Made by a program: the position numbers and the translations under genes. The notes under the pieces were generated by a model. The model was given only the letters and a program-made list of their open reading frames with translations. It did no database searches and had not been told where the DNA came from. 64,000 bases of DNA from Enterovibrio paralichthyis. GTDB lineage: Bacteria > Pseudomonadota > Gammaproteobacteria > Enterobacterales > Vibrionaceae. The DNA lies in assembly GCF_019209835.1 (NCBI RefSeq), contig NZ_JAHUTS010000006.1, positions 1 to 64,000 on the forward strand. The letters run 5' to 3'. Positions 50,513 through 60,311 of the stretch are shown here, piece by piece; the first letter of the stretch is position 1; each line of letters begins with the position of its first letter.

Positions 50513-53500
50513 GTGACCAATATTATTCATGGAACAGAAGACGACGATACGCTACGCGGCACCATTGGTGTGGATGTAATTTATGGATATGGCGGCAACG
50601 ATTACATTCAGGCTGACGGCGACACTGACTATGTATACGGCGGTGATGGCGACGACACCGTGATTGGTGGTGATGACGCAGACATCGTTCATGGTGATGC
50701 GGGTAACGACTGGGTACGCGGCGGATTCGGCGACGATGTACTTTTTGGCGACAGTGGCGATGATCGCGTTGAAGGCGGCAGCGGCAACGATCAGCTGTTT
50801 GGTGACGATGGTGTAGACACCATTTACGGTGGCACTGGCAACGACAAAGCCCATGGCGGCAATGACAATGACACACTGCACGGCGGCGAAGGCAATGATG
50901 TGCTGTTTGGCGATCAGGGCGATGACACCATCAACGGTGACGAAGGCAATGACGTTCTTTGGGGTGGACAAGGCTCTGACACCATTCACGGCGGCGATGA
51001 CGACGATTCACTATGGGGACAGGATGGCGCAGACTTCCTTTACGGTGACAAGGGCAACGACACGTTGCGCGGTGGCGTCGGTAATGACTACCTCGATGGC
51101 GGTTACGACAACGACATCCTGCTAGGCGGTGACGGCAACGACCACCTCGTGGGTGACGATGGCACAGATCCCAACGTGGGTACCGGCTCTGGCAGCTCAA
51201 GCGGCGTGAAACTCGAAGCAGATGGCCCTGCGGTAGAGAGCGCGTCCAACAGTGGCTGGACAACCACCACAGTGACCATTGATGGTGTACCATACGTGGT
51301 GACCACCCAATTTGGCTACAGCGGCACCACCATCATTTCCCGCGTAGAAACAGACGGTACCCTGACCGAAACTGACCGCATTTTCTTCGACAACAGCACC
51401 AAAACCGTCACCTCCACATCCGGTGGCGATATCACTGGGCAAATCCAGGATGCAGGTCTGTCTGTGAATGCGCTGGGCAACGGCTTGCATCACTCCAATA
51501 TCTCAATGGTCGATGGGCAGCCTACTCTTTTCCTTACCTCACAAAACAGCGGTTCAATCACCACGTTCAGCATTTCCGCCGATGGCGAGCTTTCACTCGA
51601 AGGTGGCCTGTCTAACTTTGGTGGTTCGCAAACGTGGCTGCGCGACGGCATTATCCGCGAGAATGTCACCTTCGAAGCCAATGATGGCAGTGAGTACGTG
51701 TATGTAACCCGTCCTTTCTTCGACCGCGTTGATATCCTGACCTATGACCCGGCAACCGGCGCAATGGCGGAAACCGGAAAATCTGTCGCTGCCGGTGATA
51801 TCGCATCAAGCATCGACATTATCGAAGCCTATGGAAAAACCTTTGCCGTCGCGAGCGGTAACGCCAGCGTCCACCTCTACGAAGTGAATGAAAACACGGG
51901 CGACCTCACCGCTGTCGATGTTGAATCGGTCACCAATGGCAGTGGCAACTCGGTCAACTTCTACCAAACAGCAGACGGCACCACGTATGCGATCACGTCC
52001 AGCAGCGGTGGCGACTACGCATCCGTGTTTAAACTGGGTGCAGACGGTTCGCTGACCCTGACAGACACAGTTTCAGGCGGCGGCGCTTACATGTCTTCTG
52101 CCGGTTATGTAGAAGGCCAGCCTGTGTTTGTGATGCCTAATGCAACCGAAGGCGTGGATCTTTTCACTATCGATGAAAATGGTCAGCTGGAGCTTCGCAC
52201 TACAATTACTGACCTGCAAAATGACAACACGCCACCGGTGATTGTCCAAACGGCCGACGGCAGCTACTTCCTGGTCGATGCCGATGGCAATGCCGCCACC
52301 GTCAAGCTGGCAGTGGATGAGCTGTTTGGCAACAACGTCAACGACCAGTTGTTTGGTGGTAACGGTGATGACTTGATGGAAGGTGGCGCTGGGGACGATC
52401 TTCTGTTCGGTAACGGCGACAACGACCAGATCTATGGTGGCGATGGTAACGACCGTCTTGTGGGGGACAATGGCACAGCATCAGCGATCAACGAGATCAA
52501 TGCTGACGACGCAGTCGCCAACGAAGCCAACGGCGGCTGGACAACAACAACCATTGATATCAATGGCACGCCGTATGTGGTTACGACTCAATTTGGCTAC
52601 AGCGGCACCACCATCATTGCACGGGTGGAAAACGACGGTACGCTGACGGAGACTGACCGCATCACCTTCGACAATGGCAGCAAAACTGTCACTACCACCT
52701 CAGACGGTGATATTACCCAGCAGGTCACAGATGCAGGGCTTTCAGTAGGTTCTATGGGTAATGGCCTGTCGCAGTCCAACATGGCCTATGTGGATGGCGT
52801 AGCAACTTTGTTCCTGACCTCACAGAACAGCGGCTCTATTACGACCTGGCATATCTCAGACGATGGCACACTCTCCCTTGATGGTGGCCTGTCTAACTTT
52901 GGCGGCTCCCAAACCTGGCTGCGCGGTGGCATCGTGCGTGAAAACGTCTTGTTTGAAGCCAACGACGGGACTGAATACATCTACGCCACCCGCACCCAGA
53001 ATGACCGCATTGATATTCTGACCTATGACCCTGAAACCGGCAAAATCGCGGAAACCGGTACGTCAGTAGCAGCAGGGGATCTGGTCTCTGGCATTGATAT
53101 CGTTTCAATTGGCAGCCAGACTTTTGTGGCATCTAGTGGCCATGGCAGCGTGAATCTCTACAGCGTTAACCGCGTTACCGGCGATCTCACGCTGGTTGAT
53201 ACACAAGCATCTTCCGCGGGCAGCAATAACTCTGTCACCTTCTACCAAACGGCAGCAGGCGCGGTCTATGCAATCACCTCCTCCAGCGGCAGTGGCTATG
53301 CTTCCGTGTTTGCAGTCAGCGAAGCCGGCACACTGACTCTGACCGACACGGTCGAAGGTAAAGGCGCTTACATGTCTTCTGCTGGGTATGTCGACGGTGA
53401 GCCTGTGTTTGTCATGCCAAATGCCGCCGAAGGCGTTGACCTCTACACCATCGATGCCAACGGCGAACTGGTGTTCCAGCTCAATGTCACTGGCATTGAA

Positions 53501-54025
53501 AACGACATGACTCCACCGGTGATCGTCCAGACCGAAGATGGCAGTTACTTCCTTGTTGATGCTGACGGCAATACCGCCACCGTCCAACTGGAATTTGGCT
53601 ATGCTGAACAGACTGATGGCAGCAACACCGGTAACGACCTGCTCTATGGTGGTGCCGGAAATGACATTCTCGAAGGTAACCAGGGCGATGACGTGCTGGA
53701 AGGCGGCGAGGGCAATGACATCCTGAAAGGTGATGACGGCGCAGACTTCCTTCATGGCGGGGAAGGTTACGACACCCTGACTGGCGGAAAAGGCGCGGAT
53801 GTCTTCTTCTTCGACAGCCAGTCAGGCTCCGATGTGATCACCGACTTCAACCTTGCTGAAGACAGCATCCAGATTGACAGCTCACTCGCTACCAGCGCAG
53901 ACATGCTGCTGTTCTGGCAGAGCGGAGCAAACACCGTGGTTTCTGTTAATGACGGTGCGGCAACTATCACACTGGAAAACGTGGATGTCGACATGGTCAC
54001 CACAGACCTGTTTGATTTCACTTAA
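50513..54025 (+). CDS. Large RTX protein with duplicated propeller-like modules
   Basis: A secreted calcium-binding RTX protein of about 1170 residues. It starts at GTG 50513, with GAGGA 7 nt upstream, and runs almost at once into nonapeptide repeats of GGxGxDxUx type (DNA 50525-51170). Two long modules, about 51250-52310 and 52530-53600, are close copies of each other and look like beta-propellers (GTTIISRVETDGTLTETDRI against GTTIIARVENDGTLTETDRI). RTX blocks follow each (52320-52470 and 53630-53800), and the C-terminus GADVFFFDSQSGSDVITDFN resembles type I secretion signals. No secretion genes adjoin it. Function is unknown; adhesion or biofilm roles are possible. Confidence 0.88.
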   Translation: MTNIIHGTEDDDTLRGTIGVDVIYGYGGNDYIQADGDTDYVYGGDGDDTVIGGDDADIVHGDAGNDWVRGGFGDDVLFGDSGDDRVEGGSGNDQLFGDDGVDTIYGGTGNDKAHGGNDNDTLHGGEGNDVLFGDQGDDTINGDEGNDVLWGGQGSDTIHGGDDDDSLWGQDGADFLYGDKGNDTLRGGVGNDYLDGGYDNDILLGGDGNDHLVGDDGTDPNVGTGSGSSSGVKLEADGPAVESASNSGWTTTTVTIDGVPYVVTTQFGYSGTTIISRVETDGTLTETDRIFFDNSTKTVTSTSGGDITGQIQDAGLSVNALGNGLHHSNISMVDGQPTLFLTSQNSGSITTFSISADGELSLEGGLSNFGGSQTWLRDGIIRENVTFEANDGSEYVYVTRPFFDRVDILTYDPATGAMAETGKSVAAGDIASSIDIIEAYGKTFAVASGNASVHLYEVNENTGDLTAVDVESVTNGSGNSVNFYQTADGTTYAITSSSGGDYASVFKLGADGSLTLTDTVSGGGAYMSSAGYVEGQPVFVMPNATEGVDLFTIDENGQLELRTTITDLQNDNTPPVIVQTADGSYFLVDADGNAATVKLAVDELFGNNVNDQLFGGNGDDLMEGGAGDDLLFGNGDNDQIYGGDGNDRLVGDNGTASAINEINADDAVANEANGGWTTTTIDINGTPYVVTTQFGYSGTTIIARVENDGTLTETDRITFDNGSKTVTTTSDGDITQQVTDAGLSVGSMGNGLSQSNMAYVDGVATLFLTSQNSGSITTWHISDDGTLSLDGGLSNFGGSQTWLRGGIVRENVLFEANDGTEYIYATRTQNDRIDILTYDPETGKIAETGTSVAAGDLVSGIDIVSIGSQTFVASSGHGSVNLYSVNRVTGDLTLVDTQASSAGSNNSVTFYQTAAGAVYAITSSSGSGYASVFAVSEAGTLTLTDTVEGKGAYMSSAGYVDGEPVFVMPNAAEGVDLYTIDANGELVFQLNVTGIENDMTPPVIVQTEDGSYFLVDADGNTATVQLEFGYAEQTDGSNTGNDLLYGGAGNDILEGNQGDDVLEGGEGNDILKGDDGADFLHGGEGYDTLTGGKGADVFFFDSQSGSDVITDFNLAEDSIQIDSSLATSADMLLFWQSGANTVVSVNDGAATITLENVDVDMVTTDLFDFT

Positions 54026-54047
54026 CAGGGAAACCTCTCCCGCATAA

Positions 54048-54078
54048 TAAAAACGGCTCGTCATGAGCCGTTTTTTCT
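54048..54078 (+). terminator. Terminator after the RTX gene
   Basis: ACGGCTC (54053-54059) and GAGCCGT (54065-54071) form a stem followed by a run of T. The left side is A-rich, so it may also serve the convergent EAL gene. Confidence 0.9.
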
Positions 54079-54129
54079 TTGCAAGGCAAACCTTAACAGC
54101 GCCTGCCTCCGCCGTTGCCGTATCGATTT

Positions 54130-55344
54130 TCAGAGGGCAACCACGGTATGCTTCATCTTCCACTGCTGATACCAGCTTTTGAGTTCCCCAATGTGTCTTG
54201 GCTTACAGATAAAATAGCCCTGTGCATAAATAGAAGGGTAATGGGTTGCCAGATATTCAAACTCTTCTTCCAGCTCCACCCCTTCAGCAACAACCCGGCA
54301 TCCGGTCTCTGCAGAGAAATCCACCAGTGATCTCAATATGGCCTGACTGAAGTGATCAGCATGGATTTTACTGACCAGAGATCGATCCACTTTCACTTCC
54401 GTAAAGGGTAAGTACCGCAGGTGCTGGAAATTGGCAAAGCCTGTACCGAAGTCATCGAGCGAGACACCAAAACCCTGCATCCTGAAACGGTTAAGTGACT
54501 CCAACTGTTCCGGCGAACTCAGCGACGATTCTTCGGTAATTTCAACGGTAATTCGCGAACGCTGCACCTTCTTATTGCGAAATAGCCCTTCAAGGCGTTG
54601 TGGTACATTCAAGTCGTCCAGCTGCTTGGCTGAAAGGTTAATGCTGACCTCAACGTCTTCGCTGAAAATCTCCGACAACTTTTCCATATCCGATGCCGTT
54701 TTCTCGGCAATCGCAGTGGTGATAAGGTCGACGAGGTCATATTTTATCGCCGTGGGGATAAAACAACTGGGATAAATAACAGGCCGGACGCCGTCGTCAA
54801 TCCGCGCCAACACCTCGACACTTTCAACCCGCCGGCTAATGAGATTCACTTTGGGCTGATAATAAGGCAGTACCTGATCGTTAATAATGCAACGCATCAA
54901 GGCGTCGCGTGACAGGGCTGACGTCTGGCATTCGATTTTGTCTTCAATTTTATGAAGTTTGGTGAGTATATCTCCCAAGGCTTCAAGGGTAATGGGTTTG
55001 GCAATGCTGCCCAAAAGGTAGACCCACTGGAGCTTGGCAATTTCAGCCGCCAATTCAGTTACCCGGTTTTCAAGATCTGAAATAATGCATACTGCACCGC
55101 GATAACTCATTTTCCCCAGTTCACGGATCACACACATACCGTCAATATCCGGCATGCCCAAATTGGTAAACACTGCATCAAACCTAGAAATATCGTAATT
55201 GATTTCCTTCAATGCTTCCTGGGGACACGAAAAGCAGGTGACATTTTCGTATCCCAACCTAGACATCATTTGTTTGATAAGCATTAAAACAGATACAGAA
55301 TTATCAACGACAGCGATATTTTTAGTTTTATTAACGCCATTCAT
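54130..55344 (-). CDS. Response regulator with EAL output domain
   Basis: A 404-residue two-domain protein. The receiver domain (about 8-125) starts KNIAVVDNSVSVLMLIKQMM, but the usual phosphoacceptor region reads DAVFTNLGMPDIDGM, with Asn where the acceptor Asp is expected, so phosphorylation is doubtful. The EAL domain (about 150-395) has VEVLARIDD with its glutamate, SLDDFGTGFANFQHL, and a KVDRSLV segment. It probably degrades c-di-GMP. I chose ATG 55344, with AGGA upstream. No sensor kinase gene is adjacent, so its partner lies elsewhere or it is an orphan. Confidence 0.9.
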   Translation of the reverse strand: MNGVNKTKNIAVVDNSVSVLMLIKQMMSRLGYENVTCFSCPQEALKEINYDISRFDAVFTNLGMPDIDGMCVIRELGKMSYRGAVCIISDLENRVTELAAEIAKLQWVYLLGSIAKPITLEALGDILTKLHKIEDKIECQTSALSRDALMRCIINDQVLPYYQPKVNLISRRVESVEVLARIDDGVRPVIYPSCFIPTAIKYDLVDLITTAIAEKTASDMEKLSEIFSEDVEVSINLSAKQLDDLNVPQRLEGLFRNKKVQRSRITVEITEESSLSSPEQLESLNRFRMQGFGVSLDDFGTGFANFQHLRYLPFTEVKVDRSLVSKIHADHFSQAILRSLVDFSAETGCRVVAEGVELEEEFEYLATHYPSIYAQGYFICKPRHIGELKSWYQQWKMKHTVVAL

Positions 55345-56003
55345 TAACACTTTTCCTATTGAATGTTGATAGATCCCTAGCAAAGACAACAAGCAACAAT
55401 CAGCGACATTTATAATCCATGCCTACACTGATACACGTTGCATAAATTAGCTAACTCTAATGAATAAACACCTCGTAAAACTGAAAGCTTTAGCTCAATT
55501 CCCTTAAGATTCAGTAATTACAAATAATATTAATAGAATACCCATTAGATTTAATCCATACACATTCCATTATTAACGTCACACAAATAAGAAACACACA
55601 CCAAGATACCATTATGACTTTGATTTATATAAATATTTATTTTATATGCAACATTTTTAATATTAACCAAGCTTTACATGAAACATCGCTTATATAATAA
55701 CCTGCGAATTTATGTATCAAAATTAATACACCACCTAACACACATCAAACCTTGGTCAAATGCGATATCAAATAACTTGATTTACAAGGGGGTAATTTAC
55801 ACAACAATGAGAGCTTGGTTCCTATTTGAAAATATAATGACACAAATATCAATCTGGTGACTTATTGAGGTATTTATATCCAGAGAAATGAACCAAATCC
55901 CGAACAAGACCATTTAAAGCAAGCCAACGCTGGTATTAAAATCACTGCAAGAGATAAATGGATAATACCCAGCGACGCCAGAAGTGGTACCACGCATCAA
56001 TGA
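55345..56003. other. AT-rich intergenic region
   Basis: About 660 bp of strongly AT-rich sequence (clearest at 55500-55700) between a minus-strand EAL gene and a minus-strand LysR gene. A 60-codon plus-strand frame at 55678-55860 has no binding site and no recognisable product. Nothing else supportable was seen. Confidence 0.55.
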
Positions 56004-56927
56004 TTACCCACTGGTTTCGGAATCACTTAACTCAGCCGTTATCCAGCGCTTGAATGCTTGAACCTTTTTTACCCGCAAATGCGATTCAGGGCAGACAAAG
56101 AAATACCCAAATGCCACTTTCTGATTGTGCTTGCGTCCAAACGGAAACACTAACCGCCCCGCCTCAACATCCAAATCTGCCAAGGCTGTGGATGTCAACG
56201 CGACTCCCTGTCCTTCGATGGCCGCCTGCATTGCCAGCGCTTCACTGGAAAACTGGTGGCCGCGGGTGCTGTCGATATCTTCAACACCGGCGGCACGAAG
56301 CCACATTCCCCAACACGGAGCCTGCGGTTGGCTTGTCTGCCAGTCTGACCGGAGCAACATATGGTGGCGCAAATCTGAAGGTGTACGTATCGGGTTTTTG
56401 CCTTGCAAAAGCGCAGGACTGCAAACTGGGACGACAACTTCTGGCAGCAATATTTCGCTGTAGAGATTGGCGTAATTCCCGCCGCCGTAGCGTAGCGCCA
56501 CATCAACGCCATCATGACGGAAATTCACCAAAGACTCGCACGCATCCACACGCAACCGGTATTCCGGAAACTGCTGATAAAAACGTCCCAGCCTTGGCAA
56601 CAACCATTTCGCCGCAAACGTCGGTGAAACACTGACCACCAGCTCATTGCTGTAACGTTGCCGCCGTAGTTGGTTAATCCCTTCTTCCAGTTTGGCAAAT
56701 CCCTCTTCCATAAAAGGAAACAGCTGTTCGCCTGCGTCCGTCAGCGCAATTGCCCTGACCTTTCGCTCAAACAATTCGATCTCAAGGAAACTTTCCAGCG
56801 TTTTTATTTGCTGGCTGACCGCCGCCGGGGTTACATGCAACTCTTCCGCCGCCTTTTTGATACTCAGTTGCCGAGCCGTGCTCTCGAATGCCCGCAGTGC
56901 ATTCAGTGGGGGGAATGATCCTTCCAT
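56004..56927 (-). CDS. LysR-family regulator, GcvA-like
   Basis: A 307-residue LysR protein of the GcvA/AmpR-like subgroup: it opens with PPLNALRAFESTARQLSIKKAAEELHVTPAAVSQQIKTLE (HTH, about 5-65) and has an effector domain (about 95-300) beginning VVSVSPTFAAKWLLPRLGRF. The divergent gene, 122 bp away, encodes a DUF1127 protein and is a candidate target. GcvA-like proteins often control small neighbouring genes, so autoregulation and control of DUF1127 are plausible. The effector is unknown. Confidence 0.93.
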   Translation of the reverse strand: MEGSFPPLNALRAFESTARQLSIKKAAEELHVTPAAVSQQIKTLESFLEIELFERKVRAIALTDAGEQLFPFMEEGFAKLEEGINQLRRQRYSNELVVSVSPTFAAKWLLPRLGRFYQQFPEYRLRVDACESLVNFRHDGVDVALRYGGGNYANLYSEILLPEVVVPVCSPALLQGKNPIRTPSDLRHHMLLRSDWQTSQPQAPCWGMWLRAAGVEDIDSTRGHQFSSEALAMQAAIEGQGVALTSTALADLDVEAGRLVFPFGRKHNQKVAFGYFFVCPESHLRVKKVQAFKRWITAELSDSETSG

Positions 56928-57049
56928 AACTTAGATTATCTAACCCATCCGTTGTGAAACCTCGTTTGTCGCTCAGAAAATCCTAGCCCATGATTGAGCA
57001 AAGATTAAGCAAAACTTGATCGTTACCAAGGTCACCAGGAGGCATGACA

Positions 57050-57337
57050 ATGCGAAAAGATAACCAACACACATTGCTGGTCGCACCATACGAACAGAGC
57101 CGGGAAACACATTTCGCCCTAAGCCGGATGATTTGGAAGGCGGTAGAAGGATTTATCGAGCATTACAAAGCGTATCGCCTGCATAAAGCGCAACAGAAGC
57201 TCTACCGACAGTTGGCTGACTATCCGGAATATATCCTGAAAGATTTGGGTTTCAACCCAGAGGAAACGAGGCAGATCCAGTTCTACTCGAACCGACCAAG
57301 ACAACAGGTAGGCTGGCTAGCCGGTACACGCCGCTGA
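57050..57337 (+). CDS. DUF1127 domain protein
   Basis: A 95-residue protein whose C-terminal part, HKAQQKLYRQLADYPEYILKDLGFNPEETRQ (about 43-75), matches the DUF1127 motif with LxxLxDxxLKDLG-like spacing. The N-terminal half is longer than in the minimal 45-residue members. I chose ATG 57050, with AGGAGG 7 nt upstream, over ATG 57044, which is too close. Some small DUF1127 proteins affect RNA turnover and phosphate or nitrogen responses in alphaproteobacteria. It is divergent from a LysR gene and shares a terminator with rimO. Confidence 0.88.
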   Translation: MRKDNQHTLLVAPYEQSRETHFALSRMIWKAVEGFIEHYKAYRLHKAQQKLYRQLADYPEYILKDLGFNPEETRQIQFYSNRPRQQVGWLAGTRR

Positions 57338-57365
57338 TGGAGTGTGAAAACAAAAATGGCAGGCA

Positions 57366-57394
57366 ACAAAAAGGGCTGTTCACCAGCCCTTTTC
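57366..57394. terminator. Bidirectional terminator DUF1127 / rimO
   Basis: AAGGGCTG (57371-57378) and CAGCCCTT (57384-57391) form a stem with a 5-nt loop between convergent genes, with A and T runs on either side. Confidence 0.88.
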
Positions 57395-57419
57395 GAAAAC
57401 GATGTCAGTCCCGTTGAAA

Positions 57420-58835
57420 TTAACGAACCACAGCACCCCAAAGGTCGTATTCGTCAGCGTGTTCAATCGCAACATCTACGATATCACCCGCTTTCACGTT
57501 GAATTCTTCGTTCAGGTAAACCACGCCGTCGATTTCCGGAGCGTCCGCGTAGGTACGGCCAATTGCGCCTTCTTCGTCCACTTCATCGATCAGTACCTTC
57601 ATGGTGGTGCCGATGCGTTTTTGCAGTTTCGCTGCGCTGATTTCCTGTTGAAGCTGCATAAAGCGGTCGTAACGATCCTGCTTCACATCTTCTGGGATCT
57701 GGTCTTCGATGTCGTTCGCTGCTGCGCCTTCCACCGGTGAGTACTTGAAGCAGCCCACGCGATCCAACTGCGCTTCTTTCAGCCAATCCAGCAGGATATG
57801 GAAATCTTCTTCGGTTTCACCTGGGAAGCCCACAATGAAGGTTGAGCGAATGACCAGCTCAGGACACATCTCGCGCCATTTCTTGATTTGCTCAAGGGTG
57901 CGCTCAGCTTTGCCCGGACGTTTCATTGCCTTCAGAACGCGAGGGCTCGCATGCTGGAATGGAATGTCCAGGTAAGGCAGGATTTTGCCTTCCGCCATCA
58001 GTGGGATCACGTCATCAACATGTGGGTATGGGTAAACGTAGTGCAGACGCACCCAAATGCCCATTTTGCCCAACTCGCTGCTCAGCGCCGTCAGATTCTG
58101 GCGAACAGGCATACCGTTGGCAAAACCTGTGCTGTGTTTGGTGTCAACGCCGTAAGCGCTGGTGTCTTGGCTGATCACCAGCAGCTCTTTCACGCCTGCA
58201 TTTTTCAGGCGTTCTGCTTCGCTCAGCACTTCACCCACAGGACGACTCACCAAATCACCACGCATTGAAGGGATGATGCAGAAAGTACAACGGTGGTTAC
58301 AGCCTTCCGATATCTTCAGGTAGGCGTAGTGTTTCGGCGTCAGTTTTACGCCGTGATCCGGTACCAGACTGGTAAACGGGTTGTGCTGTGGCTTCGGCGC
58401 GAACTGATGAACATGCTCAAGCACGTTCTCGTATGCGTGTGGGCCAGTGATACCCAGAACACCTGGGTGCACTTCGCGGATTTCATCTTCGCGTGCGCCC
58501 AAACAGCCTGTCACGATCACTTTGCCGTTTTCTTTCAGCGCTTCACCAATGGTGTCCAGAGACTCCTGAACCGCACTGTCAATAAAACCACAGGTGTTGA
58601 CGATGACAACATCAGAGTCGTGGTAAGAATTCACAATCTCGTACCCTTCGGTACGAAGTTGGGTAAGAATGCGCTCGGAATCCACAAGGTTTTTGGGGCA
58701 ACCCAGTGACACAAATCCAATTTTGTTACCGCCCGAAGTGGCAGTTGCGTCGCGGCTTTCACTTTGCTCCGCGATGGTCTTTTTCGCCGTTTCTAACGTC
58801 GTTGTTTTATTTGGCGTATAGGTTTCGACAGTCAT
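57420..58835 (-). CDS. rimO: Ribosomal protein S12 methylthiotransferase RimO
   Basis: A radical-SAM enzyme that adds a methylthio group to an aspartate of ribosomal protein S12, 471 residues. The N-terminal UPF0004 domain begins KIGFVSLGCPKNLVDSERI, with cysteines at about 46, 82 and 111 holding one 4Fe-4S cluster. The radical-SAM motif CNHRCTFC (Cys179, 183, 186) holds the second. A C-terminal TRAM domain ends near VDVAIEHADEYDLWGAVV. The N-terminal extension of about 35 residues before the conserved core is slightly long. It is monocistronic and ends at the hairpin shared with DUF1127. Confidence 0.97.
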   Translation of the reverse strand: MTVETYTPNKTTTLETAKKTIAEQSESRDATATSGGNKIGFVSLGCPKNLVDSERILTQLRTEGYEIVNSYHDSDVVIVNTCGFIDSAVQESLDTIGEALKENGKVIVTGCLGAREDEIREVHPGVLGITGPHAYENVLEHVHQFAPKPQHNPFTSLVPDHGVKLTPKHYAYLKISEGCNHRCTFCIIPSMRGDLVSRPVGEVLSEAERLKNAGVKELLVISQDTSAYGVDTKHSTGFANGMPVRQNLTALSSELGKMGIWVRLHYVYPYPHVDDVIPLMAEGKILPYLDIPFQHASPRVLKAMKRPGKAERTLEQIKKWREMCPELVIRSTFIVGFPGETEEDFHILLDWLKEAQLDRVGCFKYSPVEGAAANDIEDQIPEDVKQDRYDRFMQLQQEISAAKLQKRIGTTMKVLIDEVDEEGAIGRTYADAPEIDGVVYLNEEFNVKAGDIVDVAIEHADEYDLWGAVVR

Positions 58836-58989
58836 CTTCTTTGCTCATCATATGCTGCTATTCGGGGGAACAGCGTAATTAGCCGGCGATTATACCTTCG
58901 CTGTGTGGCCGACACTACCTCAAGTTGTGGAATAGCTCACGGAAAGGTTGGGCAAGATAGGGAAAGGAAAATCAAGAAGCTGTGACCCA

Positions 58990-59026
58990 AACAAAACCGC
59001 CACAACAATGGTGTGGCGGTTTTGTT
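58990..59026 (-). terminator. Terminator after the HD-GYP gene
   Basis: AAAACCGCCAC and GTGGCGGTTTT form an 11-bp stem (58993-59023) with a loop of about 9 nt. On the minus strand it is followed by TTTTG, and it lies 25 nt past the stop. Confidence 0.85.
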
Positions 59027-59048
59027 TCAATTACGTCGCGACGTTTTA

Positions 59049-60311
59049 TTACCCACAGGCAATCTCATCAAACTCATCCAGATTTTCAATCGCATGGCGG
59101 AATACTTCTTTATCAAGTTTACGCTGTGTCACCATCTTGGAGATGATTTCCATTTTCTCTTCCATGGTCATACGACCACGGTAGGGCCTGTCTTGTGAGA
59201 GCGCCTGATAGACATCGCAGAACGTAATAATGCGCGAAGGCACATCCAAGAGATCACCCTTTTTCTGATAGGGATAGCCCGAGCCATCAATAAACTCATG
59301 ATGGTTTGATGCCCATTCGCAAATTTTAGAGTTTGGGAACACTTTGTTCAGGGCGAATTCCGTATCTATGGTGTGGCGTTTAACGTAGGTGTACTCCTCC
59401 GGTGTAAGGGCGGCGGGCTTGTTCAGCAGTTCATCCGGCGTTCTGAGTTTACCGATATCATGCACTAGCCCCGCCACATACAGGAGATCGCGGGTCTGGC
59501 TGGGCAGATGCATCTTGCCACCTAGGTAGTGCGCCAGTTGTGCCACCCGAATGGAATGCTCGTAGGTAAAAGGGCTTTTCGCATCCACAATCTTGGCAAG
59601 GAAGGTCGCCACCTCTGTAATTTGCTCAATGGACAACTTTTGGTTGTACCATTCATCCGCGTCAAATGACTGGGCCATCATTTCAATATGGTTCACATCC
59701 ATCTTGAACCAAAAGCCATCAGTATCGATAAGCTCACACATGACCTCCACCATTTCTGGGCAAAACATAGTGCCCGCTTTAGCACGAATACTCTCGCCGA
59801 TAGATACTTTGTGCAGGGTGACCAGATCATCCTGGAGACCCGCAACTGAGCCTGCACGGAGGAAATCGACGCGGTCTGCCAGGAACACCAGAGCCGCAAC
59901 GTCACGATCATCCTCAGGAATATCCTGCTGCACCAACTCTTCCCAATGGGTGTGGTGGAAGCGGACAATGTTGCTGAAAGCATGCAGGATTGAGCACTGC
60001 ATCAAAGCGGTGTAGCCGCGCTCACAATGGGCACCTGCGGTCTCCGGTGCCATTTCCGCTAGTAAATCCAGATGTTCACGGCTTTTCGACACACCACAGT
60101 CATGGATAAAGCCCGAAAAGAAACTTTTCTGCACTTTTACCGGATCCCACCCCAATTTTTCAGCACAACATGCGCTGATGTAGGCGACACGGTGTCCATG
60201 ATGGCAGTCATCCACACCGACGTAATCGAGTGCTTTGGCAAACAACAAAAGCGTGTGGCGCATATCCACTTCCAATACAGTGGTATCTAAAGCAGTAACC
60301 GTGGCAGACAT
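59049..60311 (-). CDS. HD-GYP domain phosphodiesterase
   Basis: A 420-residue protein with two HD-type halves. The N-terminal half (about 15-200) has HGHRVAYISACCAEKLG and FIHDCGVSKSREHLDL, an HD-like region. The C-terminal half (about 215-400) is a full HD-GYP domain: HSIRVAQLAHYLGG, AGLVHDIGKLRTPDELLNKP and NHHEFIDGSGYPY. HD-GYP proteins degrade c-di-GMP. There is no receiver or membrane domain, so input must come through partners or a ligand. I chose ATG 60311 with GGGA upstream over a TTG. It is the third c-di-GMP-degrading candidate in the window. Confidence 0.92.
   Translation of the reverse strand: MSATVTALDTTVLEVDMRHTLLLFAKALDYVGVDDCHHGHRVAYISACCAEKLGWDPVKVQKSFFSGFIHDCGVSKSREHLDLLAEMAPETAGAHCERGYTALMQCSILHAFSNIVRFHHTHWEELVQQDIPEDDRDVAALVFLADRVDFLRAGSVAGLQDDLVTLHKVSIGESIRAKAGTMFCPEMVEVMCELIDTDGFWFKMDVNHIEMMAQSFDADEWYNQKLSIEQITEVATFLAKIVDAKSPFTYEHSIRVAQLAHYLGGKMHLPSQTRDLLYVAGLVHDIGKLRTPDELLNKPAALTPEEYTYVKRHTIDTEFALNKVFPNSKICEWASNHHEFIDGSGYPYQKKGDLLDVPSRIITFCDVYQALSQDRPYRGRMTMEEKMEIISKMVTQRKLDKEVFRHAIENLDEFDEIACG

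Noticed and set aside
50333..50530. 65-codon minus-strand frame before the RTX gene
   Set aside because: It overlaps the 5' end of the RTX gene and lacks a plausible start; the hydrophobic sequence looks accidental.
55678..55860. 60-codon plus-strand frame in the AT-rich gap
   Set aside because: No binding site, low-complexity composition and no known similarity.
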